A stretch of 64,000 bases of DNA from Gelidibacter sediminis (GCF_004364975.1 NZ_SOBW01000008.1:248001-312000); one strand, 5' to 3'. Positions 54,420 through 63,825 are shown, numbered from the stretch's first letter. Program-made: numbers and translations. The notes: generated by a model not told the origin, from the letters alone.

Positions 54420-54453
54420 GGGCGAAAAGTCAACCATACTTTTCGCCCTTTTA
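54420..54453 (+). terminator. Strong hairpin between leucine dehydrogenase and nusB
   Basis: Perfect 10-bp stem GGGCGAAAAG/CTTTTCGCCC, 9-base loop, followed by TTTTAATTT. It can end the upstream gene's transcript; if the nusB promoter at 54410 is real, it forms the first bases of the nusB message instead. Confidence 0.75.
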
Positions 54454-54472
54454 ATTTAATAAGTTCTTACAA

Positions 54473-55417
54473 ATGCTAAATAGAAGACATATTCGTATAA
54501 AAGTGATGCAAACCCTTTATGCGTTTAAAGGTGGAGAAAGTGACGATTTCAAAAAAGACGAGCGATTCTTACTTCAAAGTCTCGATCACATGTATGATTT
54601 ACACCTCTTAATGTTATCCCTCTTAATAGAGGTTCAAAAGCGGGCTGAAGATTATCAGGATAAATCCCAGCGCAAAATTTTAGCAACCAAAGAAGAAAAA
54701 CATCCGAATTCAAAATTTATTAATAACCAAGTATTGCAACTCTTAAGAGAAGACCGGTCACTTCAAATAGAGATTGAAAAGCGCAAGATTGATTATTGGT
54801 ATCTAGATTTTGAGTATGTTGATATCATTTTTAAAAGCATTTTGGAAAGTGAGCTCTATAAGGACTACATGAAAACGTCTGTATCTGACTTTAAAGAGGA
54901 CCGAAATTTTATTATGGACGTGTTTAGTGATATTGTAGCTCCAAATGATAAGCTTTATGATTATATTGAAGATAAACGACTGACCTGGTTAGACGATTTG
55001 CCAGTAGTCAATACGGGAATATTGAAATTGCTTAGAAAAGTTAAAAAGGAAAACAGCCACAATTACTTTACTCCAAAATTGTTTAAAGACACAGAGGATA
55101 GAGAGTTTGCAACAACACTGTTTAAAAAGTCTATTCTTAATAAGTCTAAGTTCAATGAAGAGGTGGCCGCAAAAACCAAAAATTGGGATGCAGACCGGAT
55201 TGCAAGTTTGGATGCCATTTTACTTCAAATGGCTATTTGTGAATTTCAAAAATTCCCTTCCATTCCTGTTAAAGTAACAATTAATGAATATATAGATATT
55301 GCTAAAGAATACTCAACACCTAAGAGTAGCTTCTTTATAAACGGTATTTTAGATAAAATTGTTAAGGAATATACTGAGAAAGGCGAATTAAATAAAATAG
55401 GACGAGGGTTGATGTAG
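54473..55417 (+). CDS. nusB: Transcription antitermination factor NusB
   Basis: 314 residues, about twice the length of proteobacterial NusB. Starts with the usual MLNRRHIRIKVMQTLYAF; a ~130-residue insert of Lys/Glu-rich helices precedes the C-terminal NusB core (ILLQMAICEFQKFPSIPVKVTINEYIDIAKEYSTPKSSFFINGILDKI). Long NusB forms are the rule in Bacteroidota. It joins the antitermination complex on rRNA operons. First of three genes (nusB-DUF1573-yajC). Confidence 0.95.
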   Translation: MLNRRHIRIKVMQTLYAFKGGESDDFKKDERFLLQSLDHMYDLHLLMLSLLIEVQKRAEDYQDKSQRKILATKEEKHPNSKFINNQVLQLLREDRSLQIEIEKRKIDYWYLDFEYVDIIFKSILESELYKDYMKTSVSDFKEDRNFIMDVFSDIVAPNDKLYDYIEDKRLTWLDDLPVVNTGILKLLRKVKKENSHNYFTPKLFKDTEDREFATTLFKKSILNKSKFNEEVAAKTKNWDADRIASLDAILLQMAICEFQKFPSIPVKVTINEYIDIAKEYSTPKSSFFINGILDKIVKEYTEKGELNKIGRGLM

Positions 55418-55483
55418 TAAGAAATTATTCTTATTTTTACCTTCTTAAAGTTGTTTTAAACAGAACATATAAAAAAGAATACA

Positions 55484-56032
55484 ATGAAAAAAGTAATGTT
55501 AGGTGTTAGCGCACTATGTTTGGTAGCATTTATGTCTTGTAAAGAAGATGCTACAGCAAAAATCAAATCTGAAAATGTAGCCGAAGCGGCAGAGAGAGAT
55601 GCTAATTCAGGGAGCTTTGCAGTAATTGAATTTGAAGAAGTTGAACACGATTTTGGAACAATACAAAACGGAACACCAGTAGAAACAGTATTTAAATATA
55701 AAAATACGGGAACATCTCCTTTAGTGGTGAGTGATATTAAAAGTACTTGCGGATGTACAGTGCCATCAGATTGGACACGACAAGTGGCACCTGGTGAAAC
55801 TGGTGAATTTAAAGTTAAGTTTGACGGAAAAGGTAATGGTGTAGTTACAAAATCAATTACTATGACCACAAACACTGAAAAAGGAGCAGAAACGGTTAGA
55901 ATTAAAGCTATGGTAGAAGGTGGCGCTGGAACAGCACAACCTGCGGCCCAAACAGGAACGCAATCTATCATGCAGCAACCAGCTCGTAAATACAGTACAC
56001 AACCTGGTCATGAAGGCCATAACCACGACTAA
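55484..56032 (+). CDS. DUF1573 lipoprotein
   Basis: 182 residues with a lipoprotein signal peptide (FMSC, Cys19). Residues ~45-150 form a DUF1573 immunoglobulin-like domain: FEEVEHDFGTIQNGTPVETVFKYKNTGTSPLVVSDIKSTCGCTVP with the typical C-G-C. The tail is Gln/Ala-rich with a His-rich end (GHEGHNHD). Between nusB and yajC, a conserved Bacteroidota order. Function unknown. Confidence 0.92.
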   Translation: MKKVMLGVSALCLVAFMSCKEDATAKIKSENVAEAAERDANSGSFAVIEFEEVEHDFGTIQNGTPVETVFKYKNTGTSPLVVSDIKSTCGCTVPSDWTRQVAPGETGEFKVKFDGKGNGVVTKSITMTTNTEKGAETVRIKAMVEGGAGTAQPAAQTGTQSIMQQPARKYSTQPGHEGHNHD

Positions 56033-56048
56033 TAATACTTAAGAATCA

Positions 56049-56351
56049 ATGGGAGAAGGAATAAGTTCATTTTTGCCTTTTATAGCAATGTTTGCTGTAG
56101 TTTATTTTTTTATGATTGCACCGCAAATGAAACGTGCCAAAAAGGAGAAAAAGTTTGCAAGTGAATTGAAAAGAGGTGACAAAGTAATTACCAAAAGCGG
56201 AATGCACGGTAAGATTGTTGACCTAAATGATAAAGATAACAGTTGTGTTATTGAAACCTTAGCGGGAAAAATAAAATTTGATCGCTCTGCAATTTCCATG
56301 GAGATGAGCAGTAAGCTTAACATTGATCCTGCAACAACAACATCAAAGTAA
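56049..56351 (+). CDS. yajC: Preprotein translocase subunit YajC
   Basis: 100 residues: a membrane helix (FLPFIAMFAVVYFFMIAPQ) followed by KRAKKEKKFASELKRGDKVITKSGMHGKIVDL, the YajC signature. Associates with SecDF and the Sec translocon. Located 16 bp after the DUF1573 gene and followed by a terminator, so the operon ends here. Confidence 0.96.
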   Translation: MGEGISSFLPFIAMFAVVYFFMIAPQMKRAKKEKKFASELKRGDKVITKSGMHGKIVDLNDKDNSCVIETLAGKIKFDRSAISMEMSSKLNIDPATTTSK

Positions 56352-56367
56352 ACTTTGTTTAAAGTCT

Positions 56368-56400
56368 AAAAAAGCCACTTAAAAGTGGCTTTTTTTTTGT
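56368..56400. terminator. Bidirectional rho-independent terminator
   Basis: Stem AAAAAGCCACT/AGTGGCTTTTT with a 4-base loop and T run between yajC and the convergent YdeI-like gene. Confidence 0.9.
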
Positions 56401-56996
56401 TAACAGTTTTTGTATTTATCGTGAAGTCCCATACCTTTTAAAATCATTGGTTTAATTTTATTCAATCGGGAATGTTTGGTATTATCTCTTTTTGCTGATG
56501 CAATATGTTCTGCATACTCCCTCTGTTTTCCGGGAGTGAGGCTGTCAAAACTTTGCTTAAAGATTTTATCTTGTTGGAATGCTTCTTTTAAAAGAGATGG
56601 AAGGTCAACATTTTTACTTTTGCGTTCTGGCAGCAATTCTTTACCCAATTTTTGGTTTTCAATGGCCTCCTTGACATAAGCCAAAACCACTGGTTTATTA
56701 ATGTCTACTATTGATACAAAGCGCATTTGCCGCAAGCCCTTCGTTTTTTCTTGGGCATTCATCAACAGTTGATTGTCGTCTTTTAAAAACACACCATTAA
56801 AAAACCATATACAGAAGTGATTCTTAAAAGCGCCAATTCCCAATACATTTTTACCATTTAAAGTGTATACAGGTGCGCTCCATTTTAGGGTTTCTTCTAA
56901 TTCTGTAGAAGTGATGAGTTGTCTTAAAGTTTTAAGTGCTTCGCCATAATGGGAATAAAGTTCAATATATTCATCTACAGTAGTTGCTTTTGCCAT
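56400..56996 (-). CDS. YdeI/OmpD-associated family protein (DUF1801 plus C-terminal domain)
   Basis: 198 residues. First part DUF1801-like: EYIELYSHYGEALKTLRQLITSTELEETLKWSAPVYTLNGKNVLGIGAFKNHFCIWF. The C-terminal third has the OmpD-associated segment (FDSLTPGKQREYAEHIASAKRDNTKHSRLNKIKPMI). Cytoplasmic; role unknown. Single gene. Confidence 0.88.
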   Translation of the reverse strand: MAKATTVDEYIELYSHYGEALKTLRQLITSTELEETLKWSAPVYTLNGKNVLGIGAFKNHFCIWFFNGVFLKDDNQLLMNAQEKTKGLRQMRFVSIVDINKPVVLAYVKEAIENQKLGKELLPERKSKNVDLPSLLKEAFQQDKIFKQSFDSLTPGKQREYAEHIASAKRDNTKHSRLNKIKPMILKGMGLHDKYKNC

Positions 56997-57076
56997 AGGG
57001 CAATAAATTTTTAGGGATTGATTTTGTGTATTAAAATTAATAAAAATCCTTATACATCAAATATTTGATAATCCTA

Positions 57077-58315
57077 TTACTTTCTTAACGCTGTCAATTC
57101 TGCAATTTTACAAATAACTTCAGTAGCTTTAATCATGCTCTCTACAGGAACATACTCATAACGTCCGTGAAAATTATGGCCACCAGCAAATATATTGGGG
57201 CAGGGTAAACCCATATAGCTTAATTGCGAACCATCAGTGCCCCCTCTAATAGGTTTTATAAGTGGTTTAATGTTAACCGCTAACATTGCCTCCGCAGCAA
57301 TATCTACAATGTGCATAACCGGCTCAATCTTTTCTTTCATATTGAAGTATTGATCTTCGATATCTATAGTCACAACCTCTCTTTCGTATTGTGTGTTGAT
57401 GTCAAAAGTCAATTGGTGCATTGCTTCTTTTCTGGCGTTAAAATGATCTTTGTCATGATCTCGCACAATGTACTTCAATACTGTTTCCTCTACACTACCA
57501 TCTATGCTGGCAAGGTGAAAAAAGCCTTGATAATTTTCAGTATGTTCAGGGGTTTCCAATAATGGAAGTGAGTTAATGAATTCAGTAGCTATATACATGG
57601 AGTTGACCATCTTCCCTTTAGCATAACCAGGATGCACAATGGTGCCTTTTATTTTTACGGTAGCGGCAGCAGCGTTGAAATTTTCATATTCTAATTCGCC
57701 TATCTGGCTGCCATCCATTGTATAGGCCCATTCCGCACCAAATTTCTCTACATCAAATTTATGGGCCCCTCGACCAATTTCTTCATCAGGGGTAAACCCA
57801 ATTCTTATTTCTCCATGTTTAATTTCAGGATGCTGAATCAGGTATTCCATAGCAGAAACAATCTCTGTAATCCCTGCTTTGTCATCAGCACCTAAAAGCG
57901 TGTTGCCGTCAGTAGTTATGAGCGTTTGACCAGTGTACTGTAATAAATCATCAAACAGGTCAGGAGATAAGACAATGTCCTTTTCAGCATTTAAAACAAT
58001 GTCTTTACCATCGTATTTTTCAATAATTTGAGGTTTTATGTTTGCACCGGTAAAATCTGGAGAGGTATCAAAATGAGAAATAAATCCGATAACGGGAACA
58101 TCATGATCAACATTACTGGGTAAAGTTGCCATGATATAAGCATTCTGGTCTATGGATACATCTGTCATGCCTATGGCAGTAAGTTCTTTAACCAACGCAT
58201 GGGCCAAATTCCACTGTTTTTCAGTACTTGGGGTCGTGTCAGAATTAGGATCAGATTCTGTATCAATAGTAACGTAACTTATAAACCTGTCAATTATGTG
58301 TTTCTTATCAATCAT
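57077..58315 (-). CDS. pepT: Peptidase T (tripeptide aminopeptidase)
   Basis: Start set at 58315 (412 aa, the normal length; [15 protein letters not shown]), as the frame upstream has no family similarity. M20 metallopeptidase motifs: [24 protein letters not shown] and [10 protein letters not shown], with [29 protein letters not shown] near the end. Cleaves tripeptides in the cytoplasm, using two zinc ions. Confidence 0.96.
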   Translation of the reverse strand: MIDKKHIIDRFISYVTIDTESDPNSDTTPSTEKQWNLAHALVKELTAIGMTDVSIDQNAYIMATLPSNVDHDVPVIGFISHFDTSPDFTGANIKPQIIEKYDGKDIVLNAEKDIVLSPDLFDDLLQYTGQTLITTDGNTLLGADDKAGITEIVSAMEYLIQHPEIKHGEIRIGFTPDEEIGRGAHKFDVEKFGAEWAYTMDGSQIGELEYENFNAAAATVKIKGTIVHPGYAKGKMVNSMYIATEFINSLPLLETPEHTENYQGFFHLASIDGSVEETVLKYIVRDHDKDHFNARKEAMHQLTFDINTQYEREVVTIDIEDQYFNMKEKIEPVMHIVDIAAEAMLAVNIKPLIKPIRGGTDGSQLSYMGLPCPNIFAGGHNFHGRYEYVPVESMIKATEVICKIAELTALRK

Positions 58316-58618
58316 ATAATTTTTCTTTAATGATGCAAAATAAAGCATATTCAAATGAACATTTACGAGGTTGGTTAAATTTTCAGTAAATATTCCCATT
58401 ATAATAGGATGATGTTAACTACTTAATTAAATAAATTAACGCAATCAAACAAATGATGAGCAGCACTAAAAAACAACACTGCCTAAACTGTATCTAAGTA
58501 TTGAGTTATTAGCAAAGCATATGATGAACGTTTTTTATTTGCAAGAGTCAGTTTTAATCTTAAATTATTTTATATAAAATGAATCCCTTTAAAAACTGCC
58601 CTATATTTGGGTAATTTT

Positions 58619-58626
58619 TATTTTTG
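58619..58626 (+). promoter_or_regulatory. Candidate -7 element directly before pyrD (TATTTTTG)
   Basis: Only 5 bases separate it from the pyrD start codon, so transcription from it would give a message almost without a leader. A second match (TATATTTG, 58602-58609) 17 bases upstream offers a normal short leader. Confidence 0.4.
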
Positions 58627-58631
58627 CACTT

Positions 58632-59666
58632 ATGTATAGAACATTACTTCGTCCACTATTATTTTCATTTGATCCTGAAGCTATCCATCACTTTACCTTT
58701 AAGGTAGTGAGGTTAGCTAATGCTATTGGATTAGGAACAATTTTCAGGTCATTATATAAAGTAGATCATCCTGCTCTAAAACGAGAGCTTTTTGGTTTAC
58801 AATTTCCAAACCCTGTAGGTTTGGCCGCTGGGTTTGACAAAGATGCGAAGCTGTTTAAAGAACTTTCAAATTTGGGATTCGGTTTCGTAGAAATTGGAAC
58901 TGTGACACCAAAACCACAGTCCGGTAATGAAAAGCCTCGTTTGTTTAGGCTGAAAGAAGATGCAGCAATAATCAATAGAATGGGTTTTAACAACGGTGGT
59001 GTAGAAGATGCTGTAGAACGCTTAAAGACCAATGCTCCAGTTGGAAATAAACATCGGGTTTTAATTGGTGGTAATATTGGTAAAAATAAAGTAACACCTA
59101 ATGAAGATGCTGTTAAAGATTACATCATCTGCTTTGATGCCATGTTTGACTATGTCGATTATTTCGTGGTCAATGTGAGCTCTCCAAATACCCCAAATCT
59201 TCGTGCTTTACAGGAAAAGAAACCGCTTACGGATTTGTTACGAACGCTTCAAGACAAAAACAATTTGAAGGAGAAACGGAAACCTATTCTTTTAAAAATT
59301 GCGCCCGACTTAACCGATGAACAACTTTTAGATATTATTGATATTGTTTCAATAACCAATATTGACGGTGTTATTGCTACCAATACCACTATTTTAAGAG
59401 AGGGTTTACAAAGTGCAAACAAAGACGAATTAGGCGGTTTAAGTGGACGACCTTTAGCAAAAAGAGCTACAGAAGTCATTCGGTTTTTAGCAGAAAAAAG
59501 CCATAAAGCATTCCCAATTATTGGGGTAGGAGGAATTCATACGCCTGAAGATGCATTAGAAAAGCTAGCCGCAGGCGCTGATTTGGTGCAGTTGTATACT
59601 GGTTTTATATATGAAGGACCCCAACTGATTAAAGATATTAACAAGGCAATTATAAAACGAACGTAA
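58632..59666 (+). CDS. pyrD: Dihydroorotate dehydrogenase (quinone), class 2
   Basis: 344 residues. The N-terminal helical part ([24 protein letters not shown]) is the class 2 membrane-association extension. FMN barrel motifs: [50 protein letters not shown] with the catalytic Ser, and GVIATNTT. It oxidises dihydroorotate in pyrimidine synthesis, passing electrons to quinone. Confidence 0.97.
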   Translation: MYRTLLRPLLFSFDPEAIHHFTFKVVRLANAIGLGTIFRSLYKVDHPALKRELFGLQFPNPVGLAAGFDKDAKLFKELSNLGFGFVEIGTVTPKPQSGNEKPRLFRLKEDAAIINRMGFNNGGVEDAVERLKTNAPVGNKHRVLIGGNIGKNKVTPNEDAVKDYIICFDAMFDYVDYFVVNVSSPNTPNLRALQEKKPLTDLLRTLQDKNNLKEKRKPILLKIAPDLTDEQLLDIIDIVSITNIDGVIATNTTILREGLQSANKDELGGLSGRPLAKRATEVIRFLAEKSHKAFPIIGVGGIHTPEDALEKLAAGADLVQLYTGFIYEGPQLIKDINKAIIKRT

Positions 59667-59721
59667 GGTTTTTGACGATATAGACTACAGTGAATTAATA
59701 GATAAACCTTGCCAGCTGGCC

Positions 59722-60336
59722 ATGATAGAAACGCTCATCTCATTTTCAATAGCCACCCTTGCGTTGGCCATTTCTCCAGGCCCCGATAATATATATGTCC
59801 TGACCCAATCATTGATTAATGGTACTAAAAGTGGCGTTGCTACAACTGCCGGATTAATCAGCGGCTGTATTGTGCATACCACCTTATTGGCCTTCGGAAT
59901 TTCTGCCATCATTACGGCTTCAGAATCTCTCTTTTATGGTATAAAAGTGCTTGGCGCGTGTTATTTACTCTATTTAGCTTACATGGTTTTTAAGAGCGAT
60001 CACTCTATTTTATTGTCTGATGACGCCCCAAAAAGATCCTATTGGATGCTTTTTAAAACAGGGGTGATCATGAACTTGGTGAACCCCAAAGTCATGATTT
60101 TCTTTTTAGCATTTTTCCCTGGGTTCTTATGGGAAAAGGATGGAAATACTGTTGTTCAATTTTATATCTTGGGCGCTGTATTTATGGCCGTGTCATTCGT
60201 TGTTTTCAGTGGAATAGCGCTTTTGGCAGGTCGGATTTCAGATTTTATTACAGAACAAAAAGGAGTTGGTATTGTTCTGAAATGGCTCCAAATTGTTGTG
60301 TTTGTTGGTATTGCACTCTACATTATTGTTGATTAA
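59722..60336 (+). CDS. LysE family amino acid exporter
   Basis: 204 residues with six membrane helices. Opening motif LALAISPGPDNIYVLTQSL and GVATTAGLISGCIVHTTLLAFG are typical of the RhtB/LysE group, as is GVIMNLVNPKVMIFFLAFFPGF. Exports an amino acid or homoserine-like compound through the inner membrane. 55 bp after pyrD. Confidence 0.94.
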   Translation: MIETLISFSIATLALAISPGPDNIYVLTQSLINGTKSGVATTAGLISGCIVHTTLLAFGISAIITASESLFYGIKVLGACYLLYLAYMVFKSDHSILLSDDAPKRSYWMLFKTGVIMNLVNPKVMIFFLAFFPGFLWEKDGNTVVQFYILGAVFMAVSFVVFSGIALLAGRISDFITEQKGVGIVLKWLQIVVFVGIALYIIVD

Positions 60337-60479
60337 TTTATATGTTGTTGTTGATTGGAGATGCTAAAAATTGTTAGGGTGGGTAAATGAGGTATTAAAA
60401 AAAATATACCAATAGACACACATCACTTATTTCTGTAATGTTTTTTTATAGGGAAGGATTTCTTCTACAAATGAATTCC

Positions 60480-60487
60480 TATCTTTG
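60480..60487 (+). promoter_or_regulatory. Candidate -7 element directly before the HMG-CoA lyase gene (TATCTTTG)
   Basis: Exact TAnnTTTG match, 5 bases before the ATG at 60493; a TTTC box precedes it by 18 bp. Predicts a leaderless message. Confidence 0.45.
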
Positions 60488-60492
60488 AACCC

Positions 60493-61353
60493 ATGCAACA
60501 CGTAAAAATCATAGAATGTCCGCGCGATGCCATGCAAGGCATTAAGGATTTTATTCCAACCGATAAAAAAGTACAGTACATCCAGTCGCTGTTGCGCGTT
60601 GGTTTTGATACTATAGATTTTGGCAGTTTTGTGTCGCCTAAAGCTATTCCGCAAATGGTCGATACTGCAGAAGTGCTTTCAAAATTAGACCTTTCTAAAA
60701 CGAAGAGTAAATTACTCTCCATAATAGCTAATACTAGAGGTGCGGAAGATGCATCTGTGCATCCTGAAATACAATACTTGGGATATCCATTTTCTATTTC
60801 AGAGAACTTTCAAATGAGAAATACTCATAAAACCATAGCTGAGTCAGTAGTAACCTTAAATGAGATTCTAGAAATTGCTGATCAAAGCAATAAGGAAGTG
60901 GTGGTGTATATTTCTATGGGCTTTGGCAATCCTTATGGAGATCCGTGGAATGTGGATATTGTTGGCGATTGGACGGAGCGTTTAGCTACTATGGGTGTCA
61001 AAATATTGTCGTTGAGTGATACTGTAGGAACCTCAAATCCGGAGAACATTAATTATCTGTTTTCAAACTTAATCCCAAAATATCCACATATCGAGTTTGG
61101 AGCACATCTTCATACTACTCCAACCTCGTGGCACGAAAAGGTGGACGCTGCCTTTAAAGCTGGCTGTAATCGTTTTGATGGCGCTATTCAAGGCTTTGGT
61201 GGGTGTCCGATGGCTAAAGATGAGTTGACGGGTAACATGCCTACTGAAAAATTGTTATCTTATTTTACAGCAAAACAACGGTGCGATCTTAATGCCCTAA
61301 GTTTTGAAAGCGCCTATAATGAGGCCACGAAAATTTTTTCGTCCTACCATTGA
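60493..61353 (+). CDS. Hydroxymethylglutaryl-CoA lyase
   Basis: 286 residues, a TIM-barrel enzyme of the HMGL-like group. MQHVKIIECPRDAMQGIKDFIPTDKKVQYIQSLL opens the barrel; metal ligands include D in ECPRDAMQG and the H-x-H of GAHLHTTP. The catalytic Cys signature GFGGCPMAKDELTGNMPTE is intact. Splits HMG-CoA into acetoacetate and acetyl-CoA in leucine breakdown. The first metal site reads P-R-D, as in HMG-CoA lyases. Confidence 0.94.
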   Translation: MQHVKIIECPRDAMQGIKDFIPTDKKVQYIQSLLRVGFDTIDFGSFVSPKAIPQMVDTAEVLSKLDLSKTKSKLLSIIANTRGAEDASVHPEIQYLGYPFSISENFQMRNTHKTIAESVVTLNEILEIADQSNKEVVVYISMGFGNPYGDPWNVDIVGDWTERLATMGVKILSLSDTVGTSNPENINYLFSNLIPKYPHIEFGAHLHTTPTSWHEKVDAAFKAGCNRFDGAIQGFGGCPMAKDELTGNMPTEKLLSYFTAKQRCDLNALSFESAYNEATKIFSSYH

Positions 61354-61437
61354 TTAAATTTAACTTTTAGTAAGATTCACAATCACAGTTATTTAACGTT
61401 GTGTTAAAAATATTATTTTAAATTAATCTAAATAAGC

Positions 61438-61468
61438 TTTGTCAAATTGAAATCGTGTTTTATTTTTG
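61438..61468 (+). promoter_or_regulatory. Complete Bacteroidota promoter of the porin gene
   Basis: TTTG (61438-61441), 19-bp spacer, TATTTTTG (61461-61468): the best -33/-7 match in this window. It leaves a 56-base leader for the porin gene. Confidence 0.7.
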
Positions 61469-61524
61469 CCGAATAATTAATTATAAATAATCATTCTAAA
61501 TAAAAACAATTTCAAACTCTTACA

Positions 61525-62697
61525 ATGAAAAATAATTTATTGGTAGTAGCGCTGTTAATTTCAGCTATTACATTTTCACAAACATCTCAAGATTCTTTAC
61601 CGGTCAATAAAGACCAAAATTCTGCTGAACGTATACTCTCGGGTAATATCAGTTCTGGTGTTACAGTAGGTGGCTACGGTGAAATTACTTATAATCAGCC
61701 GGAAGGAGGCAATGGCGAGCTGGACGTTCAACGTTTGGTGTTAATGTTTGGCTACAAATTTAATGACAAAGTGCAATTTGTAACTGAAGTTGAATTTGAA
61801 CATGTTAGTGAAGTGTATGTAGAGCAAGCTTTTTTACAGTACAGTTTAAATGACAATTTGAATCTTCGTGGTGGATTAATGCTTGTGCCTATGGGTATTA
61901 TTAATGAATACCATGAGCCTACCACATTTAACGGTGTAGAGCGCCCAAGTATGGACAAAAGCATTGTCCCAACAACTTGGAGAGAAATTGGTGTTGGTGT
62001 GGCTGGAACTGTGGATGATGCATCATTACGTTATCAGGCATATATTTTTAACGGATTTGCTTCTGTTAATGGTTCTAAATTCTTAGGCGGTAAAGATGGC
62101 TTGAGAAATGGCCGTCAAAAGGGAATTAAATCGAACATCGATTCACCTAACCTTTCTGCAAAATTGGATTATTACGGATTGCCAGGATTGCGTTTAGGAT
62201 TGTCTGGCTATGTAGGACGCTCTCAAGCTGAAGATAATGTAGAGGAATTGGATGGTTCTAGTGTAGGTATTTCTATGGTAGGATTGGATGCACGTTACAA
62301 CTTTAAACGATTTGCTGCCCGCGGACAATTTGTATACTCCTCTTTAACCGATACTGAGGCTTATAATGAATTGCATTATGATTTAGATGCCAATCCAACC
62401 CAAGGCTTAGGTAGTGCTATGCAAGGATGGTATTTAGAGGCAGCGTACAATTTATTACCGCTTACAAAGCAACAGCAATTGTATGCCTTCGCACGTTATG
62501 AAGCTTATGACACAAATGCGTCTGTAAGTGGAGATTTGTTAGTCAATGATGCCTTTAATAGAAGCGATTGGACTGTTGGTCTATCTTACAAATTAGCTCC
62601 AGGTGCGGTCCTAAAAGCAGATTATCAATTTAGGGATGATGCTACGTCTGCTAATTTGGCCAACCAATTAAACCTTGGTATTGGCGTGTGGTTCTAA
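61525..62697 (+). CDS. Porin (OprO/OprP-like outer membrane beta-barrel)
   Basis: 390 residues with a signal peptide (ends ITFSQ). The rest is amphipathic beta-strands ending in an aromatic (GIGVWF), with VGGYGEITYNQPEGGNGELDVQRLVLMFGYKFNDKVQFVTEVEFEHV and GGLMLVPMGIINEYHEPTTFNGVERP, typical of phosphate-selective-porin-like barrels of Bacteroidota. What it transports is unknown. Own promoter, own terminator; the FMN-binding gene follows 101 bp later. Confidence 0.92.
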   Translation: MKNNLLVVALLISAITFSQTSQDSLPVNKDQNSAERILSGNISSGVTVGGYGEITYNQPEGGNGELDVQRLVLMFGYKFNDKVQFVTEVEFEHVSEVYVEQAFLQYSLNDNLNLRGGLMLVPMGIINEYHEPTTFNGVERPSMDKSIVPTTWREIGVGVAGTVDDASLRYQAYIFNGFASVNGSKFLGGKDGLRNGRQKGIKSNIDSPNLSAKLDYYGLPGLRLGLSGYVGRSQAEDNVEELDGSSVGISMVGLDARYNFKRFAARGQFVYSSLTDTEAYNELHYDLDANPTQGLGSAMQGWYLEAAYNLLPLTKQQQLYAFARYEAYDTNASVSGDLLVNDAFNRSDWTVGLSYKLAPGAVLKADYQFRDDATSANLANQLNLGIGVWF

Positions 62698-62728
62698 TTA
62701 AATTTGATTTACTATAAACGTGTCAATA

Positions 62729-62756
62729 GCTAGAGAATTATATCTCTAGCTTTTGG
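62729..62756 (+). terminator. Rho-independent terminator of the porin gene
   Basis: Perfect 9-bp stem AGCTAGAGA/TCTCTAGCT with loop ATTATA and TTTT after it, 31 bp after the porin stop. Confidence 0.75.
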
Positions 62757-62764
62757 CATGTTAA

Positions 62765-62794
62765 TTGGACAAGAGAAACAATTAAATATCTTTG
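62765..62794 (+). promoter_or_regulatory. Promoter of the FMN-binding gene ending 4 bases before its start codon
   Basis: TTG (62765-62767), 19-bp spacer, TATCTTTG (62787-62794). The ATG follows after only 4 bases, which predicts a message with almost no leader. Confidence 0.55.
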
Positions 62795-62798
62795 CAAC

Positions 62799-63326
62799 AT
62801 GAATTTGAAATTTACCATTATCATTTTTATTCTTACTGCATTTCAAAATGTAGAATTGCCTAAGCATATACAGAAGAAAGTTGATAAAGAAATAAGTGAA
62901 ACATTTCAATCAACCGCAACTCAATTTGAAACGTTTAAAATTCCGCAGGATGTTGCGAAAGGTTTGCCCTCAACCTTTGGGTCTGACAATTTTTTTAAAA
63001 TTCGCCATAACAACAAATTGTTAGGGTATGCTTATATTGCTAAAGCTCCAAGTAAAACGGATGAATTTGATTATTTGGTACTATTAAACCCTGATCTTGT
63101 GGTGTTGTCTACAAAAGTATTGGTCTATCGTGAAGATTATGGAGGAGAAATTGGAAGTAAGCGCTGGTTGCGTCAATTTATTGGAAAATCCCTAAAGGAC
63201 GAGCTGCGTTATGGCGACAATATTATGGCTATTTCAGGAGCTACTATCTCAGTTAGATCTATGACATCAGCAATGAACGATCTTTTAAAGTCATTAAAAA
63301 TACTTCACTCTAAAAATATCATTTAG
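62799..63326 (+). CDS. FMN-binding domain protein with covalent flavin attachment site
   Basis: 175 residues with an N-terminal hydrophobic signal or anchor (LKFTIIIFILTAF), so the domain lies outside the cytoplasm. The C-terminal FMN-binding domain ends in the motif ISGATISVRSMTSA; by analogy with NqrC and RnfG, Thr149 of SGAT would carry FMN linked through phosphate by ApbE. Such proteins shuttle electrons in the periplasm. Its stop is 1 bp ahead of the next gene, a four-helix membrane protein, so both are co-expressed. No apbE gene is within the window. Confidence 0.88.
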   Translation: MNLKFTIIIFILTAFQNVELPKHIQKKVDKEISETFQSTATQFETFKIPQDVAKGLPSTFGSDNFFKIRHNNKLLGYAYIAKAPSKTDEFDYLVLLNPDLVVLSTKVLVYREDYGGEIGSKRWLRQFIGKSLKDELRYGDNIMAISGATISVRSMTSAMNDLLKSLKILHSKNII

Positions 63327-63327
63327 T

Positions 63328-63825
63328 ATGCATCTAAATGGCTTGATATATACATTCCCTAAAGAAATAAAATTCTTAATTGCTGCGTTTATAATCGTAT
63401 TAAGTGTTGGGTTTTATACAGGTTTGCTTTTTGTAGGCAATACATCAGGAGCAGAGCCGAAAGGGATTGAAGAACAGTATTTGGGAAATGAACTTGATGA
63501 GGATGCTAGTGTGATGAAATTTAAAAAAAGTGAGCAAGAAATGCTGACCTTGGTTCATAACCACATTTTGTCTATGTCCATTATTTTCTTTTTAGTGGGA
63601 ATTCTATTAAGTACCACGCAACTCAACAAAAAACTCAAGCTATTCTTAATTGTAGAACCTTTCTTATCTGTGATATTGACCTTTGGTGGCTTATATTTTC
63701 TTTGGTCCGGTCATTTATGGATGAAGTATATTGTCATGTTTTCTGGTATGCTTATGGCTATAACCTATACATGCTCTATAGTCGTTATTCTAGTTCAAGT
63801 ATTCCAATCAAAAAAGGTTTTGTAA
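63328..63825 (+). CDS. Four-helix membrane protein paired with the FMN-binding protein
   Basis: 165 residues. Membrane helices at ~15-36, ~76-94, ~104-124 and ~129-156, with a soluble loop of ~40 residues between helix 1 and 2. Histidines in LVHNHILSMSIIFF and SGHLWMKYIV lie at or in the membrane and could bind heme, but this is speculative. Directly coupled to the FMN-binding gene. No family recognised; possibly the inner membrane electron donor to the flavin protein. Confidence 0.82.
   Translation: MHLNGLIYTFPKEIKFLIAAFIIVLSVGFYTGLLFVGNTSGAEPKGIEEQYLGNELDEDASVMKFKKSEQEMLTLVHNHILSMSIIFFLVGILLSTTQLNKKLKLFLIVEPFLSVILTFGGLYFLWSGHLWMKYIVMFSGMLMAITYTCSIVVILVQVFQSKKVL

Noticed and set aside
58452-58496. 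14-codon frame (MMSSTKKQHCLNCI) before pyrD as a leader peptide
   Set aside because: Too short to support, no adjacent attenuator hairpin, and at least 100 bp upstream of the likely promoter.
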